A stretch of DNA of 64,000 bases from assembly GCA_018806985.1 (NCBI GenBank), contig JADANN010000108.1, forward strand, positions 434,001 to 498,000. Direction: 5' to 3'. The position numbers were made by a program, and so were the translations under genes. The notes under the pieces were generated by a model. That model ran no database searches, was not told the DNA's origin, and saw only the letters and a list, made by a program, of their open reading frames with translations. Positions 23,876 through 36,400 of this stretch are shown here, piece after piece (the stretch's first letter is position 1; the number at the start of each line of letters is the position of its first letter). The stretch comes from Angiostrongylus vasorum. Lineage: Eukaryota; Nematoda; Chromadorea; Rhabditida; Metastrongylidae.

Positions 23876-24292
23876 TTATATAACCACAACGACGCTGAGA
23901 TATTTGCAAAACTCCGGACCATAGGTGTCTGCGGAGGAGAACCAGTGCGCTATTATCCTTTCCGAGGGTTAACGCGTCCACCACCACACCGTGCGGATCC
24001 TTCTTTTCTCATGCCTCTTAGCTAGTTTTCTATCTACCAGTGCCATCAGATAATCCCGTCGATGGATGATTGCAGATCAGTCCCGTTGATGAGTGATTGC
24101 TGATGACATGGTAGATAGAAAACTAGCTGACAGAAAGGCGAAACGAAGGACTCGCATGGAGTCGTGACGAATGGGCCAACCCCGGAAGACACCAGGAGCC
24201 CGGAGTTTTGTAAATATCTCAGCATCATTGTGGATGTGTCACACATAATACCCTGCTGTGAAAAATAGTAATAGGCAGTAAGTAAAAAAAAT
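23876..24292. repeat. S3 repeat, head-to-head inverted pair
   Basis: The arms (from ACCACAACGACGCTGAGATA on the left, ending with CTCAGCATCATTGTGG on the right) face each other. The centre reads TCGATGGATGATTGCAGATC. The right half continues into the S3 tail (ACCCTGCTGTGAAAAATAG, GGCAGTAAGT). It can fold into one long hairpin. Confidence 0.85.
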
Positions 24293-25729
24293 TACCACTG
24301 TTATTATACATATTTTTAAGTATTAACATTGTATATAAAATCATTGCTATCTTAAGTATAAGACACATGTATTACAATAGAACCAAAAATTTTGAGTACC
24401 GCCTCAGGCGTAATATCTCTTTGAGGTTCGGAGAACACTTCGTATCCGGCCATATACTTGGGCACAGTTGCTAAAGAAGCTTAATGAGAATATATGACAG
24501 GACACATTTTTATAACAAGCATTCTCTACTCTCCATTGAGATGTTTCAAGTGATTTTTTCCTTTAATTTATACGTGCGACCTCCTAAGAAGTGCACTTGT
24601 ACTTCAACAAGATGTCGATTATTACCATCGAACAGTTTCAGGATTGAAATTCTCAAAAAAAGAAGTGGAAACGAAACATAAATCTGTAAAGCTGCCAATG
24701 CAAGAGTGGGAATCATACATTAAGAAGCGCAGTTGTGTCCCACTCAGCAAAATGCCATTTATTCAATTGCTTCTAGTATTCCAAATAAGAGCACTGACGC
24801 AAAAGATGTTGGTGGAATAAACACGTTTCGTGGATTCCAGAAGGTCAACACAAGACCGTACTAGAACAAGGGAACTTGGATCATCTTGGCAAAGATCTGT
24901 TAACTCTAGTGGCCTTACTGGTTTAAAGTTGAAAGTGACCACCATTTGACTCCATTTGAGGTTGTCGCGCACTTATTTTAAAAATATGCTTTTTTTCAAA
25001 CTACATGCAAACCAGTTGTAGCATACCAAGTGGTGAAGAGAGTATCAGTTAATCAAAAAAATATTTCGAATAACTCGTCGTTTATCAAGATTTCTTACTG
25101 GTCACAAACTTTGGTCTGATAAATTCCCTACACATCGAGATACATAGATGGCCTTTCCTCCTATATTTTTGTGAGCCCCATCGCTTCGTTCTTCAACTTG
25201 TTATGTGTCCTGCAACAGTCACCCGTAGCGGTGAGCAGGTTCGTAAGACCATTCGGCAAACAGCTTCACTATTTGTTGTCTTCTCTTCTAAGTGACACGC
25301 TGAAGTCCCGTTAAGCGTGGGTTTGCTTCAAATGCTAAGATTACACTATGCATGGAGGTTTCCAGCTATTCAACACTTGTCTGGCATTGACTACCGTGGA
25401 ACAAAGAAAGGTTTGCTTGGTTGCAGCCCAAATTCTTCCAAGAATGAAACAATTCCTGTAGCTTTGGCGACTACTGCGATTGATCAATCAAATGCCCAAA
25501 CATGATGTGACGAATCGAACCCAAGGATCCAAAATGTTATTCAATAAGAATAACAAATGAAGACTTTTTTCAAACACTGGTTAGGAATTAACACCGAGCT
25601 ATACGAAGTGGGAAACACAAATGATGACATAAAGTGAAAGTCTGAAGGATTATATTCTCGTCGATGATGCCCCCAAAAATGACAAAGATTTTGGATTGAC
25701 TGGATGGATTTTCTCACTCACTAAGCTCG
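24293..25729. other. Unassigned intergenic sequence
   Basis: AT-rich with no recognised exon or repeat. I looked here for the missing last GALT exon on the minus strand and did not find it. Confidence 0.4.
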
Positions 25730-26030
25730 ACCTAGATAATTTTTGAATAGTATTCTCATGACATAAGAATCTAAAATACCAGCGCGTCAAACTCTGGAAA
25801 CGTTATGGATTATTTTCAAAAATCCAAAAAATGAGTCACAAAGAGGAGCATCATGACACCACGAATGATCTCGTACCACAGACTGACTTTCTAACCTGAG
25901 CTAGGCACATTCCTCAGTCATGTAAGTCTCCGTGCGGCTTATAGAGAACAAAAACGGCGAGTATTTAACCTTTTCACAACAGTGTCTCATTGGAGCGAAG
26001 ACGAGTATTGAAGTGAAGATGTCCGATCTA
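25730..26030 (+). mobile_element. Penelope-like element fragment
   Basis: Matches the end of the PLE endonuclease frame: AGCGCGTCAAACTCTGGAAA corresponds to AGCGCGTAAAACTCTTGAAG near 1043, and the following lysine/asparagine-rich and ATCATGACACCACG stretch corresponds to 1070-1125. Strongly decayed. Confidence 0.65.
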
Positions 26031-26408
26031 TAAATCTAAACAAGAGGCATGACGCACTGATTTTTTTGAGAATATCGTCTAATGTTCGGTTTCCTAAGAT
26101 TTTTCCTATGTCTGTCTAACTTCTACATATCCGTTCATTGGGATGTTTACCTCTAAATGCCCAATAATGTGTACCTGGATCGAAATGCCAACGTGGCGAG
26201 CGGCTAAGCTCAATAGTTAATCAAGAAGGAACGAACGGTTTAAGAAGCTTCCAAAGAGCACCGGGGATCTAAGAAAGACGACAGAAAACAATAGGAATCA
26301 CGTAAAAATTTTCTTCGACTCCATTTTTCTATCTGCCTTCAGTACACTTCCAAATCTCCGCCATACGTACGCAGGAGAAGAGATCGTTATTGAAGGCGTT
26401 GAAGTGGA

Positions 26409-26434
26409 CCCTAAGCCTAAGTCTAAGCCTAAGC
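26409..26434 (-). repeat. Interstitial nematode telomere repeat
   Basis: Four GCCTAA-type units in a row (CCCTAA, GCCTAA, GTCTAA, GCCTAA). The reverse complement is TTAGGC, the nematode telomere repeat. Confidence 0.8.
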
Positions 26435-27482
26435 TGTGCCAGAGAATCCGAAGCTACCATATGTGTGGAAAATCTACCAGGGACGCTATCGCATACACTA
26501 AGATGCCGAAATTACAGTAGACTAAAGTTGTAGTGTATTTTAACAACCGGATGCCAAATTTTATTAGTGAATGTGTCCCACGGAATGTTAAGCACAGCGG
26601 AAACCGCGTCGATCCGACGACGATAGGATATTTCTCGAGATTTTGGAGAAAAAACCATGCTATTCTTTGCATTCACAGAGCGAAAGACCTTGCTAAAGTT
26701 CTCTTGCAAGCCACTGAGACAAATGGAGAACTTCTTCGTGCCCATTCGTGTCATTTGACGATCAATGGAGGCACAAGCGATGCCAGGGATCTCTCAAAAA
26801 GCCCAAAAAATCATGTAAAAAAACAACCCATATGGTGGCTTTAGGGTATAAATTCTTGAATCCTTGGGCTATTGCTCCGTTTTGCGTAAACCATTTGCAT
26901 AACAGTAACATTGCTTAGAAGTGACCCTCGGCACACAGTTAAAGGAGGAATACGTAATTGTGCGCTGCCACGAATCGTCATTGAACCGTGAATATTGCTG
27001 TAAGACTAGGACTTTGAAATTCCGATTTGAATATTCTACTTAATCATACTCTTAAGTGGGCAGTTTTCCAAGTTGCTCACAAATTCGAATTTCCGATTCC
27101 ACCTGTTACATCGCCCTCGATCGATCCAGTCGCCAACGCAAGAGTCGATGCCATCTTACGGAAATATTATTAGCGAAATAATAAGTGTGAGAACGTGGAG
27201 AAGTGACTACACTGAAGACCTGGAAACGCTCCAGTACGGTTACCTCGTGATTTAAAGACATTCACGCCCAATTAGGGTGTTAGCTTGTTCTAAGTTTTTA
27301 ATGAGAAAAGAAGATCACATATCACCAAGCCAAATTTATGTTCGAACCTAACTTCTATGGATGAAATCTGCAATACAATGAAAAAAACTGAAGAAATGGG
27401 ACTCGCACAACATATGAAAACAGGCCATCATGAAAACAAGGTAGATAATTAAAACAGTTTCAAAGATCCTTAAGAATACAAC
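26435..27482. other. Unassigned sequence downstream of the last GALT exon found
   Basis: A final GALT exon of about 45-60 residues is expected on the minus strand here or further left, but none matching the family was recognised. A candidate acceptor at about 27373 gives only a few codons before a stop. Confidence 0.35.
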
Positions 27483-30400
27483 CTGATCGAAGAAGCGGTG
27501 GATGGAACGATGCGTGCAACTGCCAGCACTTGTTGTCATCGCATAGTGAAGGACCTGTCGGAGCACCTAACCAGCCCATGCTGAACGGAAACGGACACTG
27601 GAATTGAGAATCTTATCAATGAAATTGCCCACCCACAAAGAATTAAGCAAGTGCATTATCCAGTTACAAAAAATGATTATATGTAAATTAGCAAGTGAAG
27701 GACTAAATTACCAAAAAGGAAAGAACCACAACGTATTTTTCTACAGAAAAGTGCGTACCAAAACGTTCTACTATACTTCAACGTCTTGTGTCAAGCCCTT
27801 CGTAGGAAGTCAAACTCTTCGTCAACTAGTCGTCAATTCCTACTATGTGAAGTGAAGGTTTCCCACCCTATGACTACGATTCTTCTAGGACGGCGACAAT
27901 CCACGATATACATTTACTCTTAGTTCAATTCCTAGATATAAAATTCAAAAGTTAAACAGCCCATCGATACGGTAAGGTGGTACTCTTGAGCGAGTTTAAC
28001 TTAGTTGATTTAGATTTTGTTTTGACCCATAACTCATTGCTGAAATGACGTTTTTTGTTAACAGGAACTTGCGAATCTCAAACTTATCCTCCAAATGTCG
28101 TTCCCCCTACGCTTGTTTTTTTTCACATAATCTACAATGACCTACTAAACCGCTACTTACTTGGATACCCGGATGACCGGCCCTCACTGGTTGTGCGAAC
28201 CTCAACATAACCTCCATTTTTCGGAGTTTTGCTAGTTTAGCTATTGTTTCTCTGGAGTGCCGAGGTCAATCTAGGCAAAGCCTGCCCCAGATCGTCACCA
28301 CCACAGGCAGTCGCAGCTCTTGTGGACCAGAGAGAGATTTGCCACCATGTAACTTTGATACCAGGACGGTGGTGGATCCTGGTATTGGTTTACTCTTAGC
28401 TAGGCTTCCTGATGGAAATGGCGAACGACTTCTCAGCTTGGAAGACCCTACCGTGGGGAGGAATCCCCCCGCTGTACACCGCAGCCCGACACCCAGGAAC
28501 ACCTCAGTCGCGATGAGGCGATAAACCGTTAGGAGGTACTAAACAGTTATGAATATTAAACAAATATTGAGTACACCACACTTCAAAATACTACTGTAAA
28601 CCGACTTTCATTTAACCTTAGCATGAATGACAGATGTACTTTATTTCATTGACAAGCTAACATGATGTTGTTATCAAACATTTATTCGGCTCGTTTCGAC
28701 ATCTTCCTCTTCCGTAGAGTCTATGGTCCGAGTCGATGGTCCACAGATCTTCGAGTTCTCATGTGGTGGTTTTGCCATCGTATTGAGTCGAATCTTCTTA
28801 AGTGGAGCACCGCTCAAATTTTATACAGGACGGTTGCTGTTGATAAAGATTGTCCATCAGTAATAATTTGTTTTTCAACAAACGATCCATCCTGTAGCAG
28901 CCGATATTAAATAAGCTAGCATGTATCGAAGTAATACTGTTGCAAACCGATTTCCGTCTAATCTCGGTGTGAATGATCGATGTACCTAATTCCATTGATA
29001 AGCCGACATAAGTTCGTTACCAAACATCTGTTGGACCAACGCTGATCACTGTTAACAACAACCGTCCTGTGTAAAAGAGCGCTGCCTGGTGAGGTTGCCC
29101 TATTCGATCGGTGCTCCACTGAGAAAGATTCTCGAAGGAACGAGATGACACCACATCGAAAGTACGAACGACTGTGGACATCGACACGAATAATCGGCTC
29201 TGAGGAAAACGAAGACGTCGAAACGTTACCCGAACAAATGTTTGTTAAAAAACCTCATGTTGGCTTACCAATGAACGAGGTACACTACAAAATGTCAAAC
29301 TTCACGACTCACCTGAAAGATGTTGTCGTACTTTACTATCAGCCTCCGAAGTATGTCTGCCAGCGAAATCTGTTCTTCCTGAAAAAAAGGCCTTTATTGG
29401 GCCTACAATTGTCGGAAATGAGTCGGCCTGGTTATATTAAGAGGACTTAAAATTGAGTCAAATTATAAACTTTGCCAATTATTTACTCTATATTACGTTC
29501 ATGTAATCAGTGCTAGCGAGTGAGATATTTTTAATCGACACTTAGGGAGGCACCATACCCCGGAGGTATGGAGGCTCCGTTACCCCCCGGCATGGAATCG
29601 CGCCAGCGAGACACGTGTGTTGCAAGATGCCTCAACTAGCGGCGACCTAGACGCACCCACGTTATTGAATAGTATTAGAATATTACATGAAAACGAACAC
29701 GTGGAACAGTGGCTATAGGTGACCAACAATACACACATCGTTCTTGGTTCGATCTCGCGACCCAAGCTTACAAAGCCTTCCATCTCCCCGAAGTAAAGAA
29801 ATTGGTAACAGACATGTCTGGGAGAATAGCAGTGCAGACTTCATTCATTCGTATGTCATAGCAAATCATCGCACAGACCCACTATGCATCCAATCACCTC
29901 TAACGATACTTAACAAAGTCGAATGCTTGGCGCATCCCTTAAGGATTGATTGACGACGAAAGCTTTATCTTTTTTTATACGACAATCATTTCAGACCTCT
30001 AAAAGTTCATCAATTCGCATCACATGTCTGTTCGGAAGCATCATGGTCTCATATGGCCACACAGCCCAATACGGTACTAACACTGTCCAGTGGTCATTTT
30101 GCAAAACTATCCTCTCATTCTCATTCGCTTTTTCCTTTTGCAGCACGTCCATCAACATAGGCCTTCTATGTCGAGAGTAGTATGCCTACAACAAATAATA
30201 CGTTTCACTCAGAATTATCAAAATATGTCCAAAATTTCCAGCTAAACGATTTTTTAGCACGTTTTTCATATCTGGGCACCACTAAGGACATTTCTTTTCA
30301 AAACTTCTATTTATTCTTAAAAAAAATGATTTCAAGAGATTCATAAGTAATACGCGATGCCAGTGTGAAGCAAAAAGCGAACAAACAACTAAAAGATGTG

Positions 30401-33400
30401 ATTTTCTCCCCAGATCTTCCCACTGAATACAATCAATCCTTAGTCGTTTACCACCAAAGGAAATGATGCAAAGTGTCGAACCACGATGTACAGCAAAGAC
30501 GTACTCGCATTCAGTACAAGTCAAGCTGGAAAAGAATTCGGCATTTCCATGCGGAAGCCCAGCTGAGAGGGACGAATAGAGAATTTACTGGTGGCAGCTT
30601 CAGTATTCATTGGCTGAGGAAACGACGGATGATGAAAGTGAATGAAGAAAATCTATGAGAACGCCTAAATAAAATTTTAAGGGCATTTCAGACACAGCTG
30701 CTTATATTTCCGTTATAAGCGTGGGCTGGAACCGTGGCAAACGGAAACCTCAATGAAGGCATTGAACCCGGCGACTATCAAATTCTACTGCCGCTTGTTT
30801 ACCTATTTAAAGGTATCACCCTTATTGCATTTACGTACCATCTTTCTTAATGACGGAAAATCGTCCCATTGATGCATTTAATATGAGCTCAAAGGTGTCA
30901 CTAGGGACCACTTATGAGATGTTAAAACCCGAGTCAAGTGGGTTGAGAATACTTGAAATTTGAAGGACTCAGATGAATACGCGGAAACATACACGTTGAC
31001 ATTTGTCCTTTCTAGATGGCAGAGATGGTAGGAAATTCCCAGCCCATAACTGCCCATGGGGATGGGCATTTGAGCAACCGACAGCGGCACCTCGATTCTC
31101 GAATATCTGAAAAGGTCTGTAAATGGCTTCAATTTGGAAGTTGCGAAAAATCGCAAAAAAAAAGCACCTGAATCCAATGGTAGTTTTCTTTCAGCTCGCG
31201 AAATTGCTCTATCCATGTTTTAACAACAAGAACTACCTGAAGTGATCATGACATTAGAATATATATCTATATGATTTTTTGGATGATTCTGATGATTGGT
31301 GATATTTATATATATGACCTTATAAAATATAAAAAACAAAATTTCAAACAGCGATGTTGGCCAACTGTACTGGTAAACTCTCAATATATTATGGACAGTC
31401 TCAGATGATGAGGCTTTTCACATCATCTTCAAGCGGTCGCTCCACTAATTGCAAGATTCGTTGCCATCAATGGAATCATTGTCGTCCTGGAAGAATCCTA
31501 GTTGCAAGGCGGCAAATTTTCTCCAATCCACAAAAGGTAGAAACTGCATGTGGTGATGACCCGAGAAAGCCCATCTCTGCTATCCCAGGTTTCCAGAGGA
31601 AATCATGTTCGACTTTCTTCAACATATTAATGAGAGAAACCATAACAGCTTCAAGTTACAATCGAAGCCACATACAAGCTTAGCAACAACCGTGTACTAC
31701 GGCTACAAGAGGACGAAACTAATGGGAAAAGTGCTGATACCTGAACTCTGTTTCAAAGTACGATGTGATCAATTTTGACAACATAAGGAAAAGCAAATGA
31801 TAGCAAAACAAATTTACGCAGAACCTCGTCAATGGTCATAGTAGCTACGCTTTTTTTGGTGTCCGGATGGTAGCAGATCACTCGACAAATTCCACTGACT
31901 GCCATCTGACGGAACAATTCGTCTTCCGACTCCAGCGCTATATAGATAAAAATCGTATTAAAAAACGTACCATTGCGTTTGTAATTTCTACAAAGTTTAC
32001 CATATGATAGAACAAAGTTTTTGTTTTTCAAATCGACCGTCATTCAACCTCAATTTGAGTGGTCAGGTCAAAGCACCTTATTTTATGGAAAAGCTAACAC
32101 GAGGTTGCTACCACACACTTATTTGGCTAATGTTTCGACGTCTTCGTCTTTTGACAGCCGATGATCCGAGTCGATAATCCACAGTCGCTCATCTCCTCGA
32201 TGTAGTGTCTTCGTCGTCGTAGCGATTCTGACCTTCTTCAGTGGAGCATCACCCAAATGAGTAGCTATTGATTGACCGGTATTGTTTTTCAACGGACAAT
32301 CCACCCTGCGGCAGTCGACATTACATTAGCATTATTACACTAAACAAATTATTATCAATAGGCAATCATTAGCAACAACAACCGGCCTGTAAAAAAAAGC
32401 ACTGCATAGTGAGGTTGCCTCATCTGAGTGGTGCTCCACTGAAGATGATACCACTGGGTACGACGACAAAGACCCCCGTAGTATCGAGGATACAAAGGGC
32501 TGTGGACATCACCTCGGATCATCGGCTCTGAGAACGGCGAAGAAGTCGAAACATTAGTAGAAGAAATTTGTAGTAACATCCGGCTTATCAGTGAAAATCA
32601 GCTACAACGATTTACTTATTCACAACTCGAAATTATCAACGTCCAGCACCACTATTAAGCACGGAGCTACAACATGTTTCAAACCTACGTTGTACACTAA
32701 AATCTGGAATTCGCACCTAGATGCCCAGACCATTGTTGCATGCAGGCTACAATGAAAGATGGCCATCTTACTTTCTTTAATGTTTGTAGGGTACTCTCCA
32801 CGAACAGTGAATGTTGCAGCACATTTCATATCAATTTCTTTAACTTGTTAATGTCGTTCATGATCATGCTCTGCTTCGAGACTATTGATATTCACAAGGT
32901 TTAAAACTTCGTTGATCCATAAATTTTTCTTAACCTCCAAACACACGTGAGCTACAAACACCTGTCAATAGCTTGTAATCATTCCACTCACGACTTACTA
33001 GTGTTCTTCTCGCTTATTTCGTGGAAACTCTTCTTATCATATGATTGGGCAGCTTTGAACTTCTCTGGACTCCAAGGAAGAGACGGTTCGGTTCTCGAAG
33101 GGTTGAATTGTGAAGTCTGCGTGGTTTACTTATACTTCAGAAGACTGCACTGTTTGTGAGTAGTGCGCAAAAGCGTTGACGTGTTCGAGATATTAATCCA
33201 TGCGTCAACTGCACAGAAGTTCGTTATGATGACTATTGAGTCGAAAAGCTAACCGCAGTTTTCAGTCATTAAAATGGTCTACGACTACTCTAAAACCGAC
33301 AAACTTGGTTCATTCTGATCCCACCACACAACTTGTCCCATAAGACAACTTAGGTTTACAAGCAGTGTGCTTTCCGCAGCAAAGGAGCAGCTATTATTCA

Positions 33401-36400
33401 GATGCTTTTTCACTGTGCTGTGGATTCTTCATCAATTGAGATCACTCTCGATTTATTCTAATTTTTCAGCTCCGTTGAATGGCTTAATATTCGCTCCCTG
33501 GTTTTAAAAGTAGTCGAAAAGACGACAATGTTGTCGGCAAAGTAGAGGTCTAATAGAAACTGGTATGGCCTTCTCATCCAATCGATGGACTTTCTTCCTG
33601 CTATAACAAAACACTGAACAGCCTTAGGGGAAGTAGTGTTGTCGTGTCATACTCTATTTTCTAAAAATCTGGTAAACATCCACGGATTTCCCTCAAAGAG
33701 ATCTCATGCCGGTTAGTCGCGAAGCAACGTGGGGCGTTCCTAGTTGGCGAATAGGGGGTTAATCACGAACCAAAAGCGGCCTTTTCTTCCCTAAGACACG
33801 TGGGTCCAGAGGATGGACTCCCTGCCGTTTCTACTGCGCCGATTTGGCACATACTTTCTGTATTTACCAGGCGTATTCATGCACGCGTGTGTGAGTGCGA
33901 TCAAGTTTATGCGGATTGCATTCTACGAGTCAAATAGACCAAAAAGCCTGCAATCAAGTGACAGGGGAAGTATACGGGAGGCGGCTAGGAGTTGCCTCCA
34001 ACAAATAAGCTCCATGTCCACTCTGGGAGAGACTGGCAAGCTACCCGTGAGTATACCCAGCCCCCACATTCTGAGCTAAAGCAAGCTATATCAAATATCG
34101 TGGGTATCAAAAAGCTAAACACAATTTTTAAAAAAGGTGGAATTATCCTCCTTAAACCGAAACAGCCCCGATTTGGCAGCGTTGGGTAGGGAGGAGTACA
34201 GAGAGGCTGCTAAAATCTCAGGACCATTCTAAGCTGTCCAAATCGCAAAGGAGTACGGTGACGATCTACACCTACAATGCACGCACACCTGCATCTGAGT
34301 CCTCGATAGAGGATTTGATCATGCAAGAAGAAGGATAAGGTATGATGTTATCGTACTGTACCAGAAAAGACGATGCCACCCATTCAACGCCGTCTGTATC
34401 ATCGGAGAAGAACTGTTCCTCGGAACAGGCAACGGTAGAGCAGTCGGCGAGGTCGGCGTTCCCCGTCAACACCAGTTTGGTAATGAACACAGATTCATTC
34501 AAAACACTAACAAACCGAATCGGACGTTTACTATTGGAAAGATATGGATCAATAACGGCTTTGAAAATGTTCGTCGCTCACGCACCGACATCGAGTAGTG
34601 ATGAAGGCAAAGTCGAAACGTTCTATACGGACTTGGAGAAGTTTCACACAGAACAGCATTCATTCCTTAAGGGTCTTAAGGTTTTGGAGATCTTAACGCT
34701 AAGACTGGACTCAAGCATCTCAAGATGGTCACATTGGGACGCACGGATTATAATGGAACGAGCAGGGTGAACAGTTACCCGAGTTTATCATGACGAACAA
34801 GACCATGAATTCGTGGTAACTCGCAATTTCAGAAAGGCCCCCCCACTTCAACGATGAACGCAGGAGTCTTCCAATGGAGGGTACCATAACGAAGCAGACA
34901 ACATCATAGTAAATCGAAGGTTTTGCCTAACCGACGGCTGTTGTCCCAAATTCTATACAGGATCAGACCATCGCTTCAGTGCAAGATTTCATTTCTTGCG
35001 GAATGGAGAAAAAAAAGCCGCTAAATTCAAAAAAATAAAATTCCAAAACTTATAACACCATAAACTGGGATTTATCCAGTTCACTAGTCGGCAGTTGGGA
35101 AGATGCTGTTCTCGAAAACATTGACGAGAAATGCGACCGGCTCATTCAACATCTTCGCTCTAGTGTTATGAAAGCTGAGAGTTCGAAAGTCACCAAGCGG
35201 CATCTGTCTCCAGAAGCACTCGAGCTGATACCCCAACATAGAATCGTACGAGTTACAGGCAACCGCAAACTCACGTCCGAATTTGGAAAGCAATGCAGAC
35301 AGGCGATAAAAGATCACGAGAGGGAGAAAAAGAGAGACGAGTAGCCGTAATAGCTAGTGCTGCAGAGGTTGCCAAAATCATTGGCAAAGCCCACCGAAGC
35401 TTCGCCAATTACAAAAGCAAAATGATTGCTCTCCGACGCCCAGACAGAACAGTAATTGCGCACAGAAATGCAATGGAGAAAATCGTTCACGATTATTACT
35501 CGGATCTCTTCAATAGCCACGTCATGCTGCCCTCATATGCAATTAAGGATGCTGGATATGTCCTACCATCGGTTCTCCTTTCCGAAGTCTGATATGATAC
35601 TTCGTCGGTGAAGAATCGAATAATCCCAGATTCCGAAAGGATAATATCTAAACATCTGAAGAACGTTCCGCTAGTCCTCATAAACACACTGGCTTGGTTG
35701 TTCAAACGTTACCTGTCTGAGTGAAAGGTTCCTATTCAATGGAAGACCAGCAAGACCGTGCTAATGTTCAAGAAGGGTGACCTCCACGGTGTCGGCAACT
35801 ATCGCCCAATTTGCTTGCCGTCTGTCGTCTACAAACTCTTCACTCGAGTTATCTTAAACAGGATTGAAAGAACAATGGACGAAGAACAGCCACATGAGCA
35901 AGCAGGGTTTCGAAAAGGATTTAGTACGATGGAGCACATCCACACGGGAATACGGCTCAATGAACTATCGCAAGAATAGAAAAGACAGCTCTGTCTCACA
36001 TCGATTTAAGGGAACGGTTTTGACTCAGCTGAGATAGCAGCAGCCACGGAAGCCCGCCGTGGAGAGCCAGGGAGTCCATATTCAGTAAATACAGATTCTT
36101 CGTGAGCCATATAAAAAATCTCACAACGAAAATATCACTATTCTACAGTGATATTAATATCGATACCAAAGGAGGGGTTAGGCAAGTCGATGCTATCTCG
36201 CCAAAATTATTTGCCGCTACACTCGAGAACATCACCGGAACACTGAAATGGAACAACATAGGAGTGAAAACGGCAATTACACCATCTTCGCTTTGCTGAT
36301 GACATCGTCCTTATAACACCAAACATTAACCAAGCCGGACGAATGCTTGCCGACTTTTATAAAGCCTTTCGAAAAACTGGTCTTCGACTAGCTCTCACAA

